Below the pieces are notes generated by a model that saw only the letters and a list, made by a program, of their open reading frames with translations, ran no database searches and was not told the DNA's origin. Of a stretch of DNA of 64,000 bases, positions 33,201-45,200 are shown piece by piece. The stretch's first letter is position 1, and the number at the start of each line of letters is the position of its first letter. This stretch comes from Tyto alba (lineage: Eukaryota; Chordata; Aves; Strigiformes; Tytonidae). The stretch lies in contig NW_024881313.1 of the NCBI RefSeq assembly GCF_018691265.1, positions 13,279,001 through 13,343,000 on the forward strand, read 5' to 3'. Position numbers and translations under genes: made by a program.

Positions 33201-36200
33201 CGAAGACAGTCCTTTGTCTTAGCTAAGCTAAAAGAATGAGAGATGCTAGCTAAAGCGATGCCTGAAGGTACAGTGAGATTAGTTCATCGTGCTGAGCCTC
33301 AGCTGGACTCTCTGGAAGTGGCAGCTGCTGGGTAGTGTGGCTCTGAATAATAATAGGAAGAAAACACAGAAATGTCACTAGTATTTGCACCTTATAGAAA
33401 AATGTGTTAATTGTATCAGCTAGCTACTTCTGTGCTGTACTGAAAGGATGGTGAGATTCCCTCAGTCCTTCACAAGACTGAAACCTCTGTGCTTTTTTTT
33501 CATCCCTTAACTTCCTATGGTGTTTCCAGTTCAGAAATGATCTGAAATACCCCTTAGTTATCTTTGTACGTATGTCATATGTTCTGTCCTGAATGCACTG
33601 AGTGTGCCTCTGCTGAGTCTTTTCCCTTTGGGTCCAGACTACCACATCACAGCATCCTTCCATATTACACTTTCTGATGATGACACCTGTTTGGCTTCCC
33701 TGAACAGGTGTGTGATTACCTGGGAACAACTAAGTAGCAACAAGTGACCTATAAAACTCCTAAATAAGCTAGTATTTGGTCAATATGCTTCAAAAGACTT
33801 GTTTTAGAAGGGAGCCCTAGTTATCTCAAGTAAGTGATACTCGTATGAAATTACATCTCAGGTTATCGACAGTTCTATTTTAACTTTTTAATTTTTTTAT
33901 TGATCTTAGTCTGAAATTCCTTTTGCCTTTGCAGTACTTCTTTCTGCATTCTTCACTGAGCATATAATAAAATATGCATGGCTATAAACTCTTCATCTGT
34001 TAAGTACCATAATGATTTCAGGATGATTGGTTGTGACAAATGCAAGATGCTCAGTGCTACAACTATCTTGAGAGACTGTGAGCATTAGCTGGCATTCCCT
34101 GAGTGTATTTCTCATTACATCCCATCATTTTACTGTCTTTCAACAATGATGTCCCTTGTCTTCATTCCAGTGTTGCCTTGGGGAAAAAAGTAATGAGTCC
34201 TCAGACCATTTTCCTCTTTCTCTCTCTAAAGAGAAAGAAAACAAAGTACCAGACAGGGTAGAAGATAAAGAAGTTCACATAGTAGGAAAGCAGAGAAGGA
34301 GATGGGACTATACATCAAAGAAATTGTGAAAAGATTTGATTCACGCTGGGTCCAGGCATCACTTGACTAATCTGTACGAGACAGTAGCTTGGTCTATTCT
34401 GCAAAACTCCACTGAAATCATTTTAAGTTTCTCATGCAAACTGACTGATTTCTCACTGTTTCGGCTGCTGGATTTCGAGTATCCCCTCCGAGCATTAGAT
34501 CACAGACTCAGAACAACTCTTCTATCTATTAGAGAATGGTATGATAGACTTTGGCATTTATGAAATAAAAGGAAAGACAGCTAAGTTAAATTTCTTACAC
34601 TGCCAGTTGCTGGAGACCCTTCCATGGCTATTGTATCATCACTAATTTCCAGTTTATAATACTGAAATTGAGTTACAGATAACACACATAATTTTATACA
34701 TCTTTAGCTTTCATCTCTTGGCAGTCCTGTGAAAACTGTACATCTTGAACTCTCCACCATTTCAAACATGGTATCATCTCTGCTTCAAGGCCACATTTCT
34801 GTTCCTTCCTGTGCAGAGATTAGCAGAACCATTCCCTTTCTTCCCCTTCTCCTGGCACATCTCCATCTGCTTCTGACTTCGTAGGCAAGGTGAAGGCATT
34901 CCCTTCTGACCACTGTGAGGCAAGCTGGCCATTTCTTCTCCCAGTTCTGCTTGCTTTACTGAAGTGGGGTCAGATCTAGCCCTCCCCACTTTCTGTTGCA
35001 GGTCTGACCCTGGGTCAGGGCAGCTGACAGTGCTGTGCCAGGCTCTGCTGCCATGGCCTCCAGCTGAATGTTCCTTCACAGCACAGACACTGACTTGGTC
35101 AACATCTTTGTGCCTGGATCCTCGGGGGTTTCTATTTTCATCACCCAATCGGTACTTCAGTTCCCACTTCTTTTAACCAGGAAATAAATAACACTGGCTC
35201 TTCTCTATATAACTCAGAAATCAATATCTATTTGAAATCGCCACAGTTATCAGGGAGGTTGTCCTCTTTAAACTGCAGAACATTTCACAGCTTTATGCCC
35301 TAGCAACACAAAGCAAGGCAGACTATGACGTTTAAAATAATTTCCTCTCACTGGGGATGCAAAGAAACTGCATGTGTGATACAACACACACCTTCTCGCC
35401 GTGGTCTCCCACTGCCCCGCAGACTCCTTAACCTAAGAAGAACATCCTGGGGAGGCTTGGAAATAGCTGTAACTTGACATGGGAGGCATAAAGGCCACTC
35501 ATAAACAGTACAGTAGATTGCTTGGGTTTACCCAGGGAAGTCAGAAATAAGTGTACGATTTATGGAACGGGTGTGCAGAAAAAGAGGTCATTTGAGCTCT
35601 GAACGTAGCTGTTGTGGCTCCTGATGAATCGTTTACAGAAAAGACACTTGGTTACCTTTCAAACTTACTCGTAAAGAAAAGGTATAAAAAAGAGTTTCTA
35701 TAAGTGAGTTTCATCCTTCTCTTTATGCTTGCAAAACACTGCTTTAACCACTTAATGAAGTGCTATAACATTCAAAGCTAAAGAAGCCACATGCACATCC
35801 AGAGGAAGAAAAGTATACAAGCATACAAATAAGAATAAAATACCCTGTCTTCTCATTTCCCCTTCACAAAAATACATCTGGAGTGAAATCCCGATTTTCT
35901 TGAAATCAAACACCTGTGACTGTAACAGGGGCAGGGTTTCTTTGGTTGTTTCTGCTCCCCTGCCCCATCCCACCCCATTGCCACCAGTCTGGCCCTCACT
36001 GTCAGACAGGCTCTGCTCTGCAGCTGCACCTTCACAGCAACTCTCAAAAAACACAAGCACAGAACGCAGGAAGCGTTTACTCTTTGTCCTCACCTTCTTT
36101 CTGTCACATTTCTTCCATTTCAATCAAACATGAACAAACTATACATTTTTTGTCCCTGTTGCTGCTACATTTACTTTTGTTTACACCTTCAGGCCTCTTT

Positions 36201-39200
36201 GGGGTTGTAAAGTGTAATTTCTCATTTCTCCATCCTCAGCTGGTTCTTTGAGTGCAAAAGCCCATTCTCAGATGGGGATAATTATCCAAATGATCCTAAG
36301 ACATCTAAACATTTCCAGTCACTACAGAACTACGGATAAACAGGCAGATATGCGTTGTGAGTCTCTAGGGAAAAGGAATAAACATTTTTGGTTGATAACC
36401 TTTCCTCTGGCATCTTTCTGCAATGGCACTTTCAAACATCTGCTGTATCCTGCCACCTTGCACTGTGATACCATCATAACTCATCAGTGATGCCTGGGTG
36501 GTATTTGCATAGCAAACCTCTAAGGAATATCTAGCTTCCTCAAAATGGTAATTTGGTAGCTTGCATTTTCCCCTCTAACTCTAATTCTCAGGTTGATATT
36601 GCAGGACGATGTGAGGAGCAATAACCTGCAGAGGGTTTTGTCTTCCAGATAAGGTGTAAAACCAAGAGTCTGATACTTGCAGTCACTAAAGATACTGTGC
36701 CACTTTTCTCTAAGGTATATTATTTCCTCTACTCTGGTGAAATCCCAGCTGTGAACCTTACATTCTGCCTATCTATTTTCTCCTTAAAATTAAATTGGAT
36801 AGGATGGTTTTCATTTCCTGTCCCCTCACTTGTGTTGTGTGGCTACATGCAGTTAAACAACCACAGTGTTTCACCCTGAAGGTGCCTGTATCTCAGTAAA
36901 GGGTGAAATAATCCTTTTATGAAAAGAATTACCTGCCTCACAGGAAAGTTGTGAAGTTTAAGCCTTTTCTTTTTTTTTTTTTTTTAAGAGGATTGTGATA
37001 AAAAGCACCATGGGTATTTACAAGCATATTTGACCTGCGTATTTACAAGGAATTGACAAATTTTTAATGTAATTAATTAAGATCATCATTTTTTGAGCTT
37101 TCAGTTTCCTTCATCATTTTTTGAGAGGAGAAAGTTGGTTTTGATTAAGCAAAATAGAAGCAATTGAAAGATAATCCAGACAGGAGAGAAAAACCAACCA
37201 CGGTGCTTCTCTCTAAAGGAAATAGCGCTCTCTGCCAGGCATGATCTCTACAGGATGTATAAAACCTATTGTGAGGGATGGCTGTCATATTAATGCATTT
37301 TCAAGTCTTTTCCTGCAGCCACTTTGAAGACATGTGACTCAGCTGTATTTCTTTCTATTCAGAAAAACTAGTGCTTGCTTTGAATACCAAAGGAAAAAAA
37401 AAAGAAAGAAACACAGAGAGATCTCTGTCAGCAGTCACACAGCCAGTGCAATTCGTGATGAAAACGATGGCAGATGCCTAGTTTGCATTGGTACCTTGCA
37501 CTTTCATTCCTATTTCATTGAGTCTTGCAGATATGGACACTTGCCATCCAAGAGAAATTAACAAGGGAGTGTGCTTAAAATTGGGTATTAACACTGATTT
37601 TAACAAATTTAGCAAAAGCAGAGCATGGTTAGATGTTATTTCATCCAGTCCTGGCAGAGGGAGACATCAGAAACATCTCTAGTTATTACACTGGAGGTTC
37701 ATTTACCTTGGAAGGATAATGGCCATTAGTAATCCTTGTTTCTGGCAGCACCCAACATGACTGAGAGACTTTTAAGTAGTAACAAAGACCAGCCCCTAAC
37801 CCTATAGTCCTAAATTAAATACAGTGTCAGTGGTAAAGGAAAGCAGTACAACGCATAGAATGCTCCTTAGTATGGTCTGAACTAGATGCTGTAAATGAGC
37901 CAGGCAGTCTCATAAGTAAGGTTAGGGATTACCTTGAGAATCCGCAAGTCTATTTTAGTCACAGAGTGTTTGTAGAATGTAGAAGCTGACTGCTTTATTC
38001 TTGATGGGTTTTGTCAGGTACCTCCTGTGAAAGTAGGTATACACACTGCAAGGAGAAAATTAAGTGCAGTCTATTCTCATTTATTTTCAGGAGAATTTTC
38101 CAACTTGCAGTTTAATGAGACTTCATAGAAGAAACCCGAATTCTTCCTGTTTAAACGCTCCTTTTAAAGTCTTATTTTTTTAAAAATTTCTTTCCCAAAA
38201 GTAAATATACTAACTGTGGGCTGGCCTCAAATGCTAATTTACAAATGTTTTATATTAACCAGATGTTTATTTTGTTTGCATTATCTCATCCCCTTCTTCC
38301 CTAGATATTTGAGGATTAGCATATGTTGTGGACAAGATCAAAGAGATCAATTTACAGTTTGTGAGCTTTTTAAGGGAATCATTTGATTTTTGCAAACACA
38401 AAACAGCTGTTGTATATGCAAAAATCTACTTACTTAATGGTATGTAAAGAAAGGATTTCTAAAACCTCTTTTGTTCAACAGAATTCACTCCTCCATCTCA
38501 TAAAAAAATCAATTAAGATGAAAATGCAACCGGACTGTGTATATTTGGGTTTTTTTTTTTAATCGGTAGAGACCCATGTCTCCAGATTCTATTGAAGTAG
38601 ATATTCAAAGCTTTTTTGTTCTCACCTGTCTACAAAAAATCATTCACGGCATCCTGGATCTCAGATCACAGTGACTGCCTGAATCCAAAAGGTAAAGCAG
38701 TCCATCCCCAGGGAGGGAGCCAGCTGTCCCATTGATTCTGCATGGCTCTTGGCTGATGCTGAAGTAGCACTGGCATAATTTCCAGAGAGGTGTATAATGA
38801 GGTAGTGTCATGTTAACCCTTACCAGGGAGAAGTAGTCTGGTCTGGAAGAAAAGAGGAGTCCAGAGCTGAAATATCAGCATCAAAGCATGCATTTGTGGG
38901 GCAGCATATGCCAGGATTCACTGCTTAGAAGCAACAGATTTAGGGATGTAAATAACAGGGATTTAGAATAGGGATGTAAAAATAAGAGTAAAAATATTAT
39001 GAAGAAAACTCCTTTTCCAGTGTATTTCTTTTCTAGGAGTTATGTTCTTGCTGATTTAAAAACAGCACTGTTAAAATTCTTCTATTCTGATGAAAGAAAG
39101 AATACTCAGAATAATCTTCACTTTGTATAAATGCACAGTTATTTCATCAATATTTTATTTTTTATCTATTTGTCTCTATTCCTTTCACAGACCAAGCTGC

Positions 39201-40769
39201 CACTTTGATGTAATCCCACTAAAACCCCAGCTTGGTGAAATTGCAGGTTACAATCCTACAGCAGGAGTTTGCAAATGTCATGGAGCACCCAGTCTGTGGG
39301 CTGGGAGCAATCTCCTCCTGCACCTCTCCCACAGTCTGGAGGAATTAGGATGTAAATAGTGAAAATTCTTCATCAACAGTTGGTAGAGATGGTGAGGAGT
39401 GTTTTAAAAACAGAGACAGAGGGATAGAAAAAGAAGGAACTCATCCCAGGCAGCCCTTGCTAGCAGGTGCATTCACACCAGGTGCTGGCTCTGTTCTCCA
39501 CTGACTCAATAAAATCCCTGTCTATAGCAGCAGGACGGTAGCAGTTTTTGCAGTGGTATGCAAATGCCTGGGTATATTTCAGCTTTATTTTTGTAGGGTT
39601 GATACTTGGGTGTATATCAACAAGACAAAAGGTGGGAAGAAGTGTCTTCCTGTTGTTTGCAAGGGATAAAACAGTCTGCACCAGCTTCCTGAGTACAGCT
39701 TTCTCACCGGCTGTACTGTCAGGTACCTGAGTGAGTGTATGGTACCTTCGCAGCTCTCTCATCGTCATTCTGGACATCTTCCTTGCTGGGCAGAGTTGCT
39801 TCCTAGAGGACTGATACTAGGGCATCTGGTCAAGTACCTGTGGTGCCAAGTCCTTGTGGCAGGCATTTCACCATTAAATTCTTTGTTCTCTCTGACAGCC
39901 ATGGTGGGGGCGGCTCACTGTCCAAAGTTTTGCTGTTTGCTTTGGCAGGGTAAGGATTCCCAGCACTGCTCTGTTTTATGACTCTTTTAGGATTAAGTGT
40001 CTGACTAACACAGCTTGCTACTTGTGCACCAAGACTTTTGTCCTTTTGCCTGTTCATTCCGGTACTGGTATATTTGCAAAGCATTATGAGGTTGATTGCA
40101 ATTTTCTTACAATGATAAATATGGAATAGTTAAATCTGCCATGGACCTTTTAATCAATATCTCTGCCAATTTTCCTGCTGTCCCATCAGGCTGTTCATAG
40201 TATGGATTTGATGTAATATGCTTTAACTAATATAGCAAAGAAAAGCATTGTTGGAACATAAGACTCCCATGACCTCTCTCAACCCCAATCAGGACTCCCC
40301 AAACTCCCTTATTTCACACTGCAAGGAGTCAGATGCACAATAGTAAGTTATCAGCTCCTAAAACAGAATACTAATCCTTCACACTCACTCATTTTCTCCC
40401 CTTTTATTCACAAACCACTCCAGGTAGTTTTCTACTCTGAACTGCCCACTGTTCTTTTTCTACTCCCCCATCTGCATTCTCAGAGCAATACATCATTTCC
40501 TTTCCTAATCATCTTTTCTTATCCAACTTTTGAACTCAAAAATATTCTGTGCATTTTTGGATTTGCTAGTCCATCTTTTTCTATTAGTCCACCCTGCTCA
40601 CTGGCACTTTTAGGTCCTCACATCTTTATAAATACCAGGAAAACTGAGGGGTTTAGCATATATGCTTTATTCCCCAACTTAGTGTTAGGAGTCTATATCT
40701 GTATTACTAGGGATGTGAACTCTGCAAAACACCTTCTTTCCTCATCTCCTCATTGTTTAGATTAGATTA
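27231..40769. other. Gene-poor 5' flank, middle part
   Basis: No exon, RNA gene or recognisable transposon was found in about 13.5 kb. Open frames such as 32239-32523, 34774-35148, 35752-36123 and 39460-39777 lack domains, conserved motifs or good splice context. Repeats noted are a 50-bp-period duplication at 32707-32776, a GATGT-type short repeat near 31903-31920, T runs near 36970-36985 and a short ATCATTTTTTGAG duplication near 37085-37125. Confidence 0.5.
32707..32776. repeat. 50-bp-period duplication in an AGTAAG-rich tract
   Basis: The same 20 bases, GAGTAGTAAGCAGTAAGAGA, occur at 32707-32726 and 32757-32776. The sequence between them is also made of degenerate GAGTAA/AAGAG units. Confidence 0.92.
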
Positions 40770-41957
40770 TTCAGATGACTAACATCATCTGCCTGGACTT
40801 GTGCAAAGCTTTTGACACTGTCTCACATGACATCCTTGTCTCTAAATTGGAAAGACATGGATTTGATGGGTGGAGCACTTGGTGGATAAGGAATTGGCTC
40901 AATGATCGCACTCAAAGAATTGCGGTCAATGGCTCAATGTCCAAGAGGAGAGCAGTGATGAGCGGCGATCCTCAGGGGTCGGTATTGGGACCAGCGCTGT
41001 TTAACATCTTTGTTGGCAGCATGGACAGTGAGACCGAGTGCACCCTCAGCGAGTCTGATGATGACACCGAGCTGTGTGTTGCAGTCGACACGCTGGAGGG
41101 CAGGGATGCCATCCAGAGGGACCTGGACAGGCTGGAGAGGTGGGCCCGTGTGAACCTCATGGAGTTCAACAAGGCCAAGTGCAAGGTCCTCCTGCACATG
41201 GGTCAGGGCAATCCCAAGCACAAATACAGGCTGGGCAAAGACTGGATTGAAAGCAGCCCTGCAGAGAAAGACTTGGGGGTATTAGTGCATGGAAAACTGA
41301 CTGTGAGCCAGCAATGTGCACTCGCAGCTCAGAAATCCAGCTGTGTCCTGGGCTGCATCAAGAGAAGTGTGTCCAGCAGGGCGAGGGAGGGGATTCTCCC
41401 CCTCTACTCTGCTCTCATGAGACCCCACCTGCAGTGCTGTGTCTACCTCTGGGACCTCCAACATCAGAAGTACATGGACCTGCTTGAGCAGGTCCAGAGG
41501 AGGACCACAAAGGTGATCAGGGTGTCGGAGCACCTCTACCATGAAGACAGAGTGAGTGAGTTGGGGTTGTTCAGCCTGGAGAAGAGAAGGCTCTGAGTAG
41601 ACCTTATAGCGGCCTTCTAGTACTTAAAGGAGGGCTAGAGAAAAGATGAGGAGGGACTCTTTATCAGGGAGTGTAGTGGTAGGATGAGGGGTACTGGTTT
41701 TAAACTGACAGAGGGTAGATTTAGATTAGATAGAAGGAAGAAATTCTTTACTGTGAAGGTGGTGAGACACTAGAAGAGGTTGCCCAGAGAAGCTGTGGCT
41801 GCCCCCTCCCTGGAAGGGTTCAAGGCCAGGTTGGACGGGGCTTTGAACAACCCGGTCTAGTGGAAGGTGTCCCTGCCTGTGGCAGGGGGGTTGGAACTAG
41901 ATGATCTTTAAAGGTCCCTTCCATCCCAAGCCATTCTATGTTCTTATGATTCTATGA
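40770..41957 (+). mobile_element. CR1 LINE copy, 5'-truncated
   Basis: A 5'-truncated chicken-repeat-1 retrotransposon. It begins inside the reverse-transcriptase domain and runs through the 3' end, with the typical C-terminal segment, the hairpin-like untranslated region (TTTAAAGGTCCCTTCCATCC) and an ATTCTATG-type octamer tail at about 41933-41957. As usual for CR1 there is no poly(A) tail and no obvious target-site duplication. It is the best-preserved transposon in the window. The copy cannot move, being truncated and mutated. Confidence 0.95.
40775..41596 (+). pseudogene. CR1 ORF2 remnant, reverse-transcriptase domain
   Basis: An open frame of 273 residues covers most of the CR1 reverse transcriptase: [12 protein letters not shown] (about residues 10-21), [12 protein letters not shown] (37-48), [17 protein letters not shown] (63-79), the catalytic region ESDDDTEL (93-100), then the thumb-like portion ending LFSLEKRRL. 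The family consensus at the active site, as I recall it, is FADD; here F is Ser and A is Asp, although the two catalytic aspartates remain. The usual SGVPQGS is SGDPQGS. The frame then stops at TGA, while further homologous sequence up to about 41870 contains additional stops. It lacks the N-terminal endonuclease. The enzyme is therefore inactive, and this is not a host gene. Confidence 0.9.
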
Positions 41958-42154
41958 CCTCTTGCTGTAAACTGTGTCCCCCATTTCTAGCCAGTGCATG
42001 TGAATATTTTTTTTGCATGGACACTGAGACACAAAGGGAGGGAGCTATTTCTCCTAAGTTTTAGCTCACAAGGTGCTGGGACACTGCTGGTCAGTGCCTC
42101 CACATCCAGGAGCAGCAAAATCTCCCAAATCCTAAGGTACAGATATAACCAGGG

Positions 42155-42254
42155 AAAAAAAAAAAAAAAAAAGGGGGGGGGGGGGGGGGGGCAACACACC
42201 CCCCGCCACACACACACACCCACACACACACACACCCACACCCCCACACACACC
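42155..42254. repeat. Compound simple repeat: A18, G19, then (CA)n/(CACAC)n
   Basis: An A run at 42155-42172 abuts a G run at 42173-42191, followed by CA- and CCACACA-type repeats up to about 42254. It lies about 200 bp beyond the CR1 3' end. Length accuracy of the homopolymers is doubtful. Confidence 0.95.
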
Positions 42255-45200
42255 TATTAGAACAGACCATATAGAAAGGTTCCTTACAGACCCATCTGTA
42301 TGAATGTAAGTGGCTGATCCATTTCCCTGTAACAATTCTGGTATCAGTCGCCTGACAAGTTACTAGGGGGGAAGATATAACATGTCATCAAAATGAACTC
42401 CTCGAGTATTTCCATTTTGGTGCAGAGAACATTTGATAAAAAGAGGCACTTGTCATCTCTTCTTTAAACATAGTCTTCTGCCTCTTTTGTTCAAACCACT
42501 AAAAGCCAGATAGCATATGCACAGGGAGTAAATTCTTCACAGGCGGGCATCTGGATCAGTATATTGAAATTGAGTCTATTTTTAGGCAACTGATGCTAGC
42601 TTCCCCATGAAACTGCATATTCGTAGTTTTCAGGCTTTCTGAAGTGGATTCTTGCCATAAATTGATTGTAAGTCATTTTGAGTGCATGGGAGGAAGGGCC
42701 TGCTCCAAAGTCTATTGAAAATACATTACAGCCTTTCTATTGATTTGAAAAGCTGAAGATCATGCCAGCAAGGATTCATTCTGTCCATGTAAAATATGGG
42801 CAATTTGCATTAGAAATGCAACATAAATGTATTTCTTATGCAAAACTCAGCTGAACAACACACTTCATTGCATATCTAGCAAATTCCACAGCTGGAAATA
42901 TTGTTTTCTTTTTTATATCCTTATTTTTCTTATTCAAGTAGTTAACCAGATATTTGGGGTTTTCTCAATTGTTTCGTTAGGAGAATAAATTGATGAAAGA
43001 GTCTGTGATTGGTCTGATACAATGCATTTTCTTTACCAGAAACAAGCACAAATCCCTGATACAGCCAGAACAAGCAGTAGAATGCCTTTTGGGTTTTGTT
43101 TTGTTTTGTTTTTTTCAGCATACTAAATGTATCTTTTTAACAATCATTCTGCCCCAAAAGCTGCTTTTTTCCCCTTTGCCTTTTTTTCAGTCATGCCACA
43201 CATATTTCTCTGTCTCCTGTTTTTCTAATCCTTTCTGCTCGTTTTTCTCATGGCCGCTGGTTCCCCGCTCTATCCATTAGCTCCTTAGGCTCTGAGACCG
43301 CTTTCCAGAAGTCTAGCACTGCTGGGATCTGCTGTCAGTGTTCACAGTAGCAATCCCATTGTGTCAGTTGCTGCTTAATACCTACTATCACTTAACTGTT
43401 CTCTTTTACCTTAAGAGACAGTGATTGTCACACCCTGTAATTTCAGTGAGGTCTGTGATTTTTTCCAAATCAAAAGGCTCAGGCCTACGATCAAGTTACA
43501 ACATGTAAGTAATTACCTTGCACTAGATGATCCACAGTAAGTGTCCAAAGATCCTTCCTCTTAGGACATGTCAAAAACATAGGAAATTCATTTAGCTAAG
43601 TCCCCAAAGAGTGTCATTCAAATCAAAATAAACTTAATACTGACTCACTTGATGTTCTCAGGCCACTGAGGCTCAAAGAAAGCTATATGTAGATCAGTAG
43701 GTTCACATGGGGTCAAATGAGAGGAGCATATGGTTTAAAACCTCTTCAGGAAAAATTTCAGCTACCAGTAAAGCCATTCCCCATTTTGTGAACTTGTATT
43801 ACCTTGAATGATCGCACATTGTGAAGCAATGGATATATATTAAATTATTACCTTCTGAGGACAGTGTACCTTGTCTAAGCCACACAGTGTTAGGACAAAA
43901 GAAATTCAGTGTCCAATGGAATTCTATGATATTATTTTTTCTCTCAAGCTCAAATATTTTTATTTCTTAAAGTTTTGAAACACGTGCAAAGTCAAGATGT
44001 ATTCATATCACTTACTGTAGCAAATAAGTGTGGTAGTTGATCTTGAAGGGAGCCAGTCATACAGATTTCTGGGGTTTATTCCATGATCAATCACCAATCT
44101 ACATAGTTTTGAAAGCTCTTCATATTGTAATTTTTGGTCTTGTGTGATGACCTGGAGAATATTTTTCATTAGACTTATGAAGTCTCATTAATTTATGAAC
44201 TCTGTTTATGACTGTTATTTTCAACATGGAATAAATTTATGCAAAAAGAGACCCTGTCTGAGAGACAGAAATGAGTCCTCAGGGTCTTGTGTGGCTTCTC
44301 CCCAGTAAAATAGTGGAAGTCACTGCCTAAGCCATTAACTCTTCAAAATTTCAAGCATCATATTAAAGAAGGGAAACAATACAGGGGAAGGACAGGAGGA
44401 TAGCAAAAAAAAAAAAAAAAAGAAAACCAAAAACAAAAACCCAAAACACCCTGAAACAGGAAATAGGGTCTGGCACAGAAAGACCCAGAAGTCCTGAGAA
44501 AACTTACCCATCATATTACTGATCTTTAAAAAAAATCCTAAAGGGTGAATTTTTTTTTAGATCCACAAATCTTCTTTGTTTTCCATTTCTTTCATTATTG
44601 GTATGCTTAAGCTCTTCTGCACAGGCTGAATGTGTTTAGCTTCAGCTGTCACAGAGCTCTGCAGAGCTAAATAGCCTGTCAGAGCTACCTCAGGAGAGCT
44701 CTTCTTCTGGGCCTTGATGAAACCAAAACTATTTCACAGAGTAAACGTGAGCACAGCAACATGCAAATGTTTCTGGAATCATATTAATATAAAAAGTAAT
44801 GCTTTTGTATGTAAGTTTTGTATGCTACTTCCCTCTTACTGATGAATAAAAAAAGTCTATTTACACCAAAAGCAATAAATTGTGACACTGTACTCACAGG
44901 AAAAGCTATTGAAATTAATGACAAGAAAACCACGATGTGCTCAGCCTTCTATATGAATTTTAATTTCCCACTTATTTTAGGTATTTGCTATGCTTTATCA
45001 AGACAAAAACTATAAACACCTACAAAATCTGTTCACCCAGATCTTCTACTTCCTTACGGAAGGCTTTCACCTCTCAACCACTATATAAAAGATGGGTGCT
45101 GTTGCTCTCCCTATCTTTTCTCTGTACCTTCAAAGAAGAAAAGGAATTAATTATCTGTTCTACATGAAGGCATAAACAAAAGGAATCCCTGGCTGAGGGG

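Noticed and set aside
39460..39777. 105-codon minus-strand frame
   Set aside because: No domain or homologue recognised; the length is not unusual for chance in 64 kb scanned in six frames.
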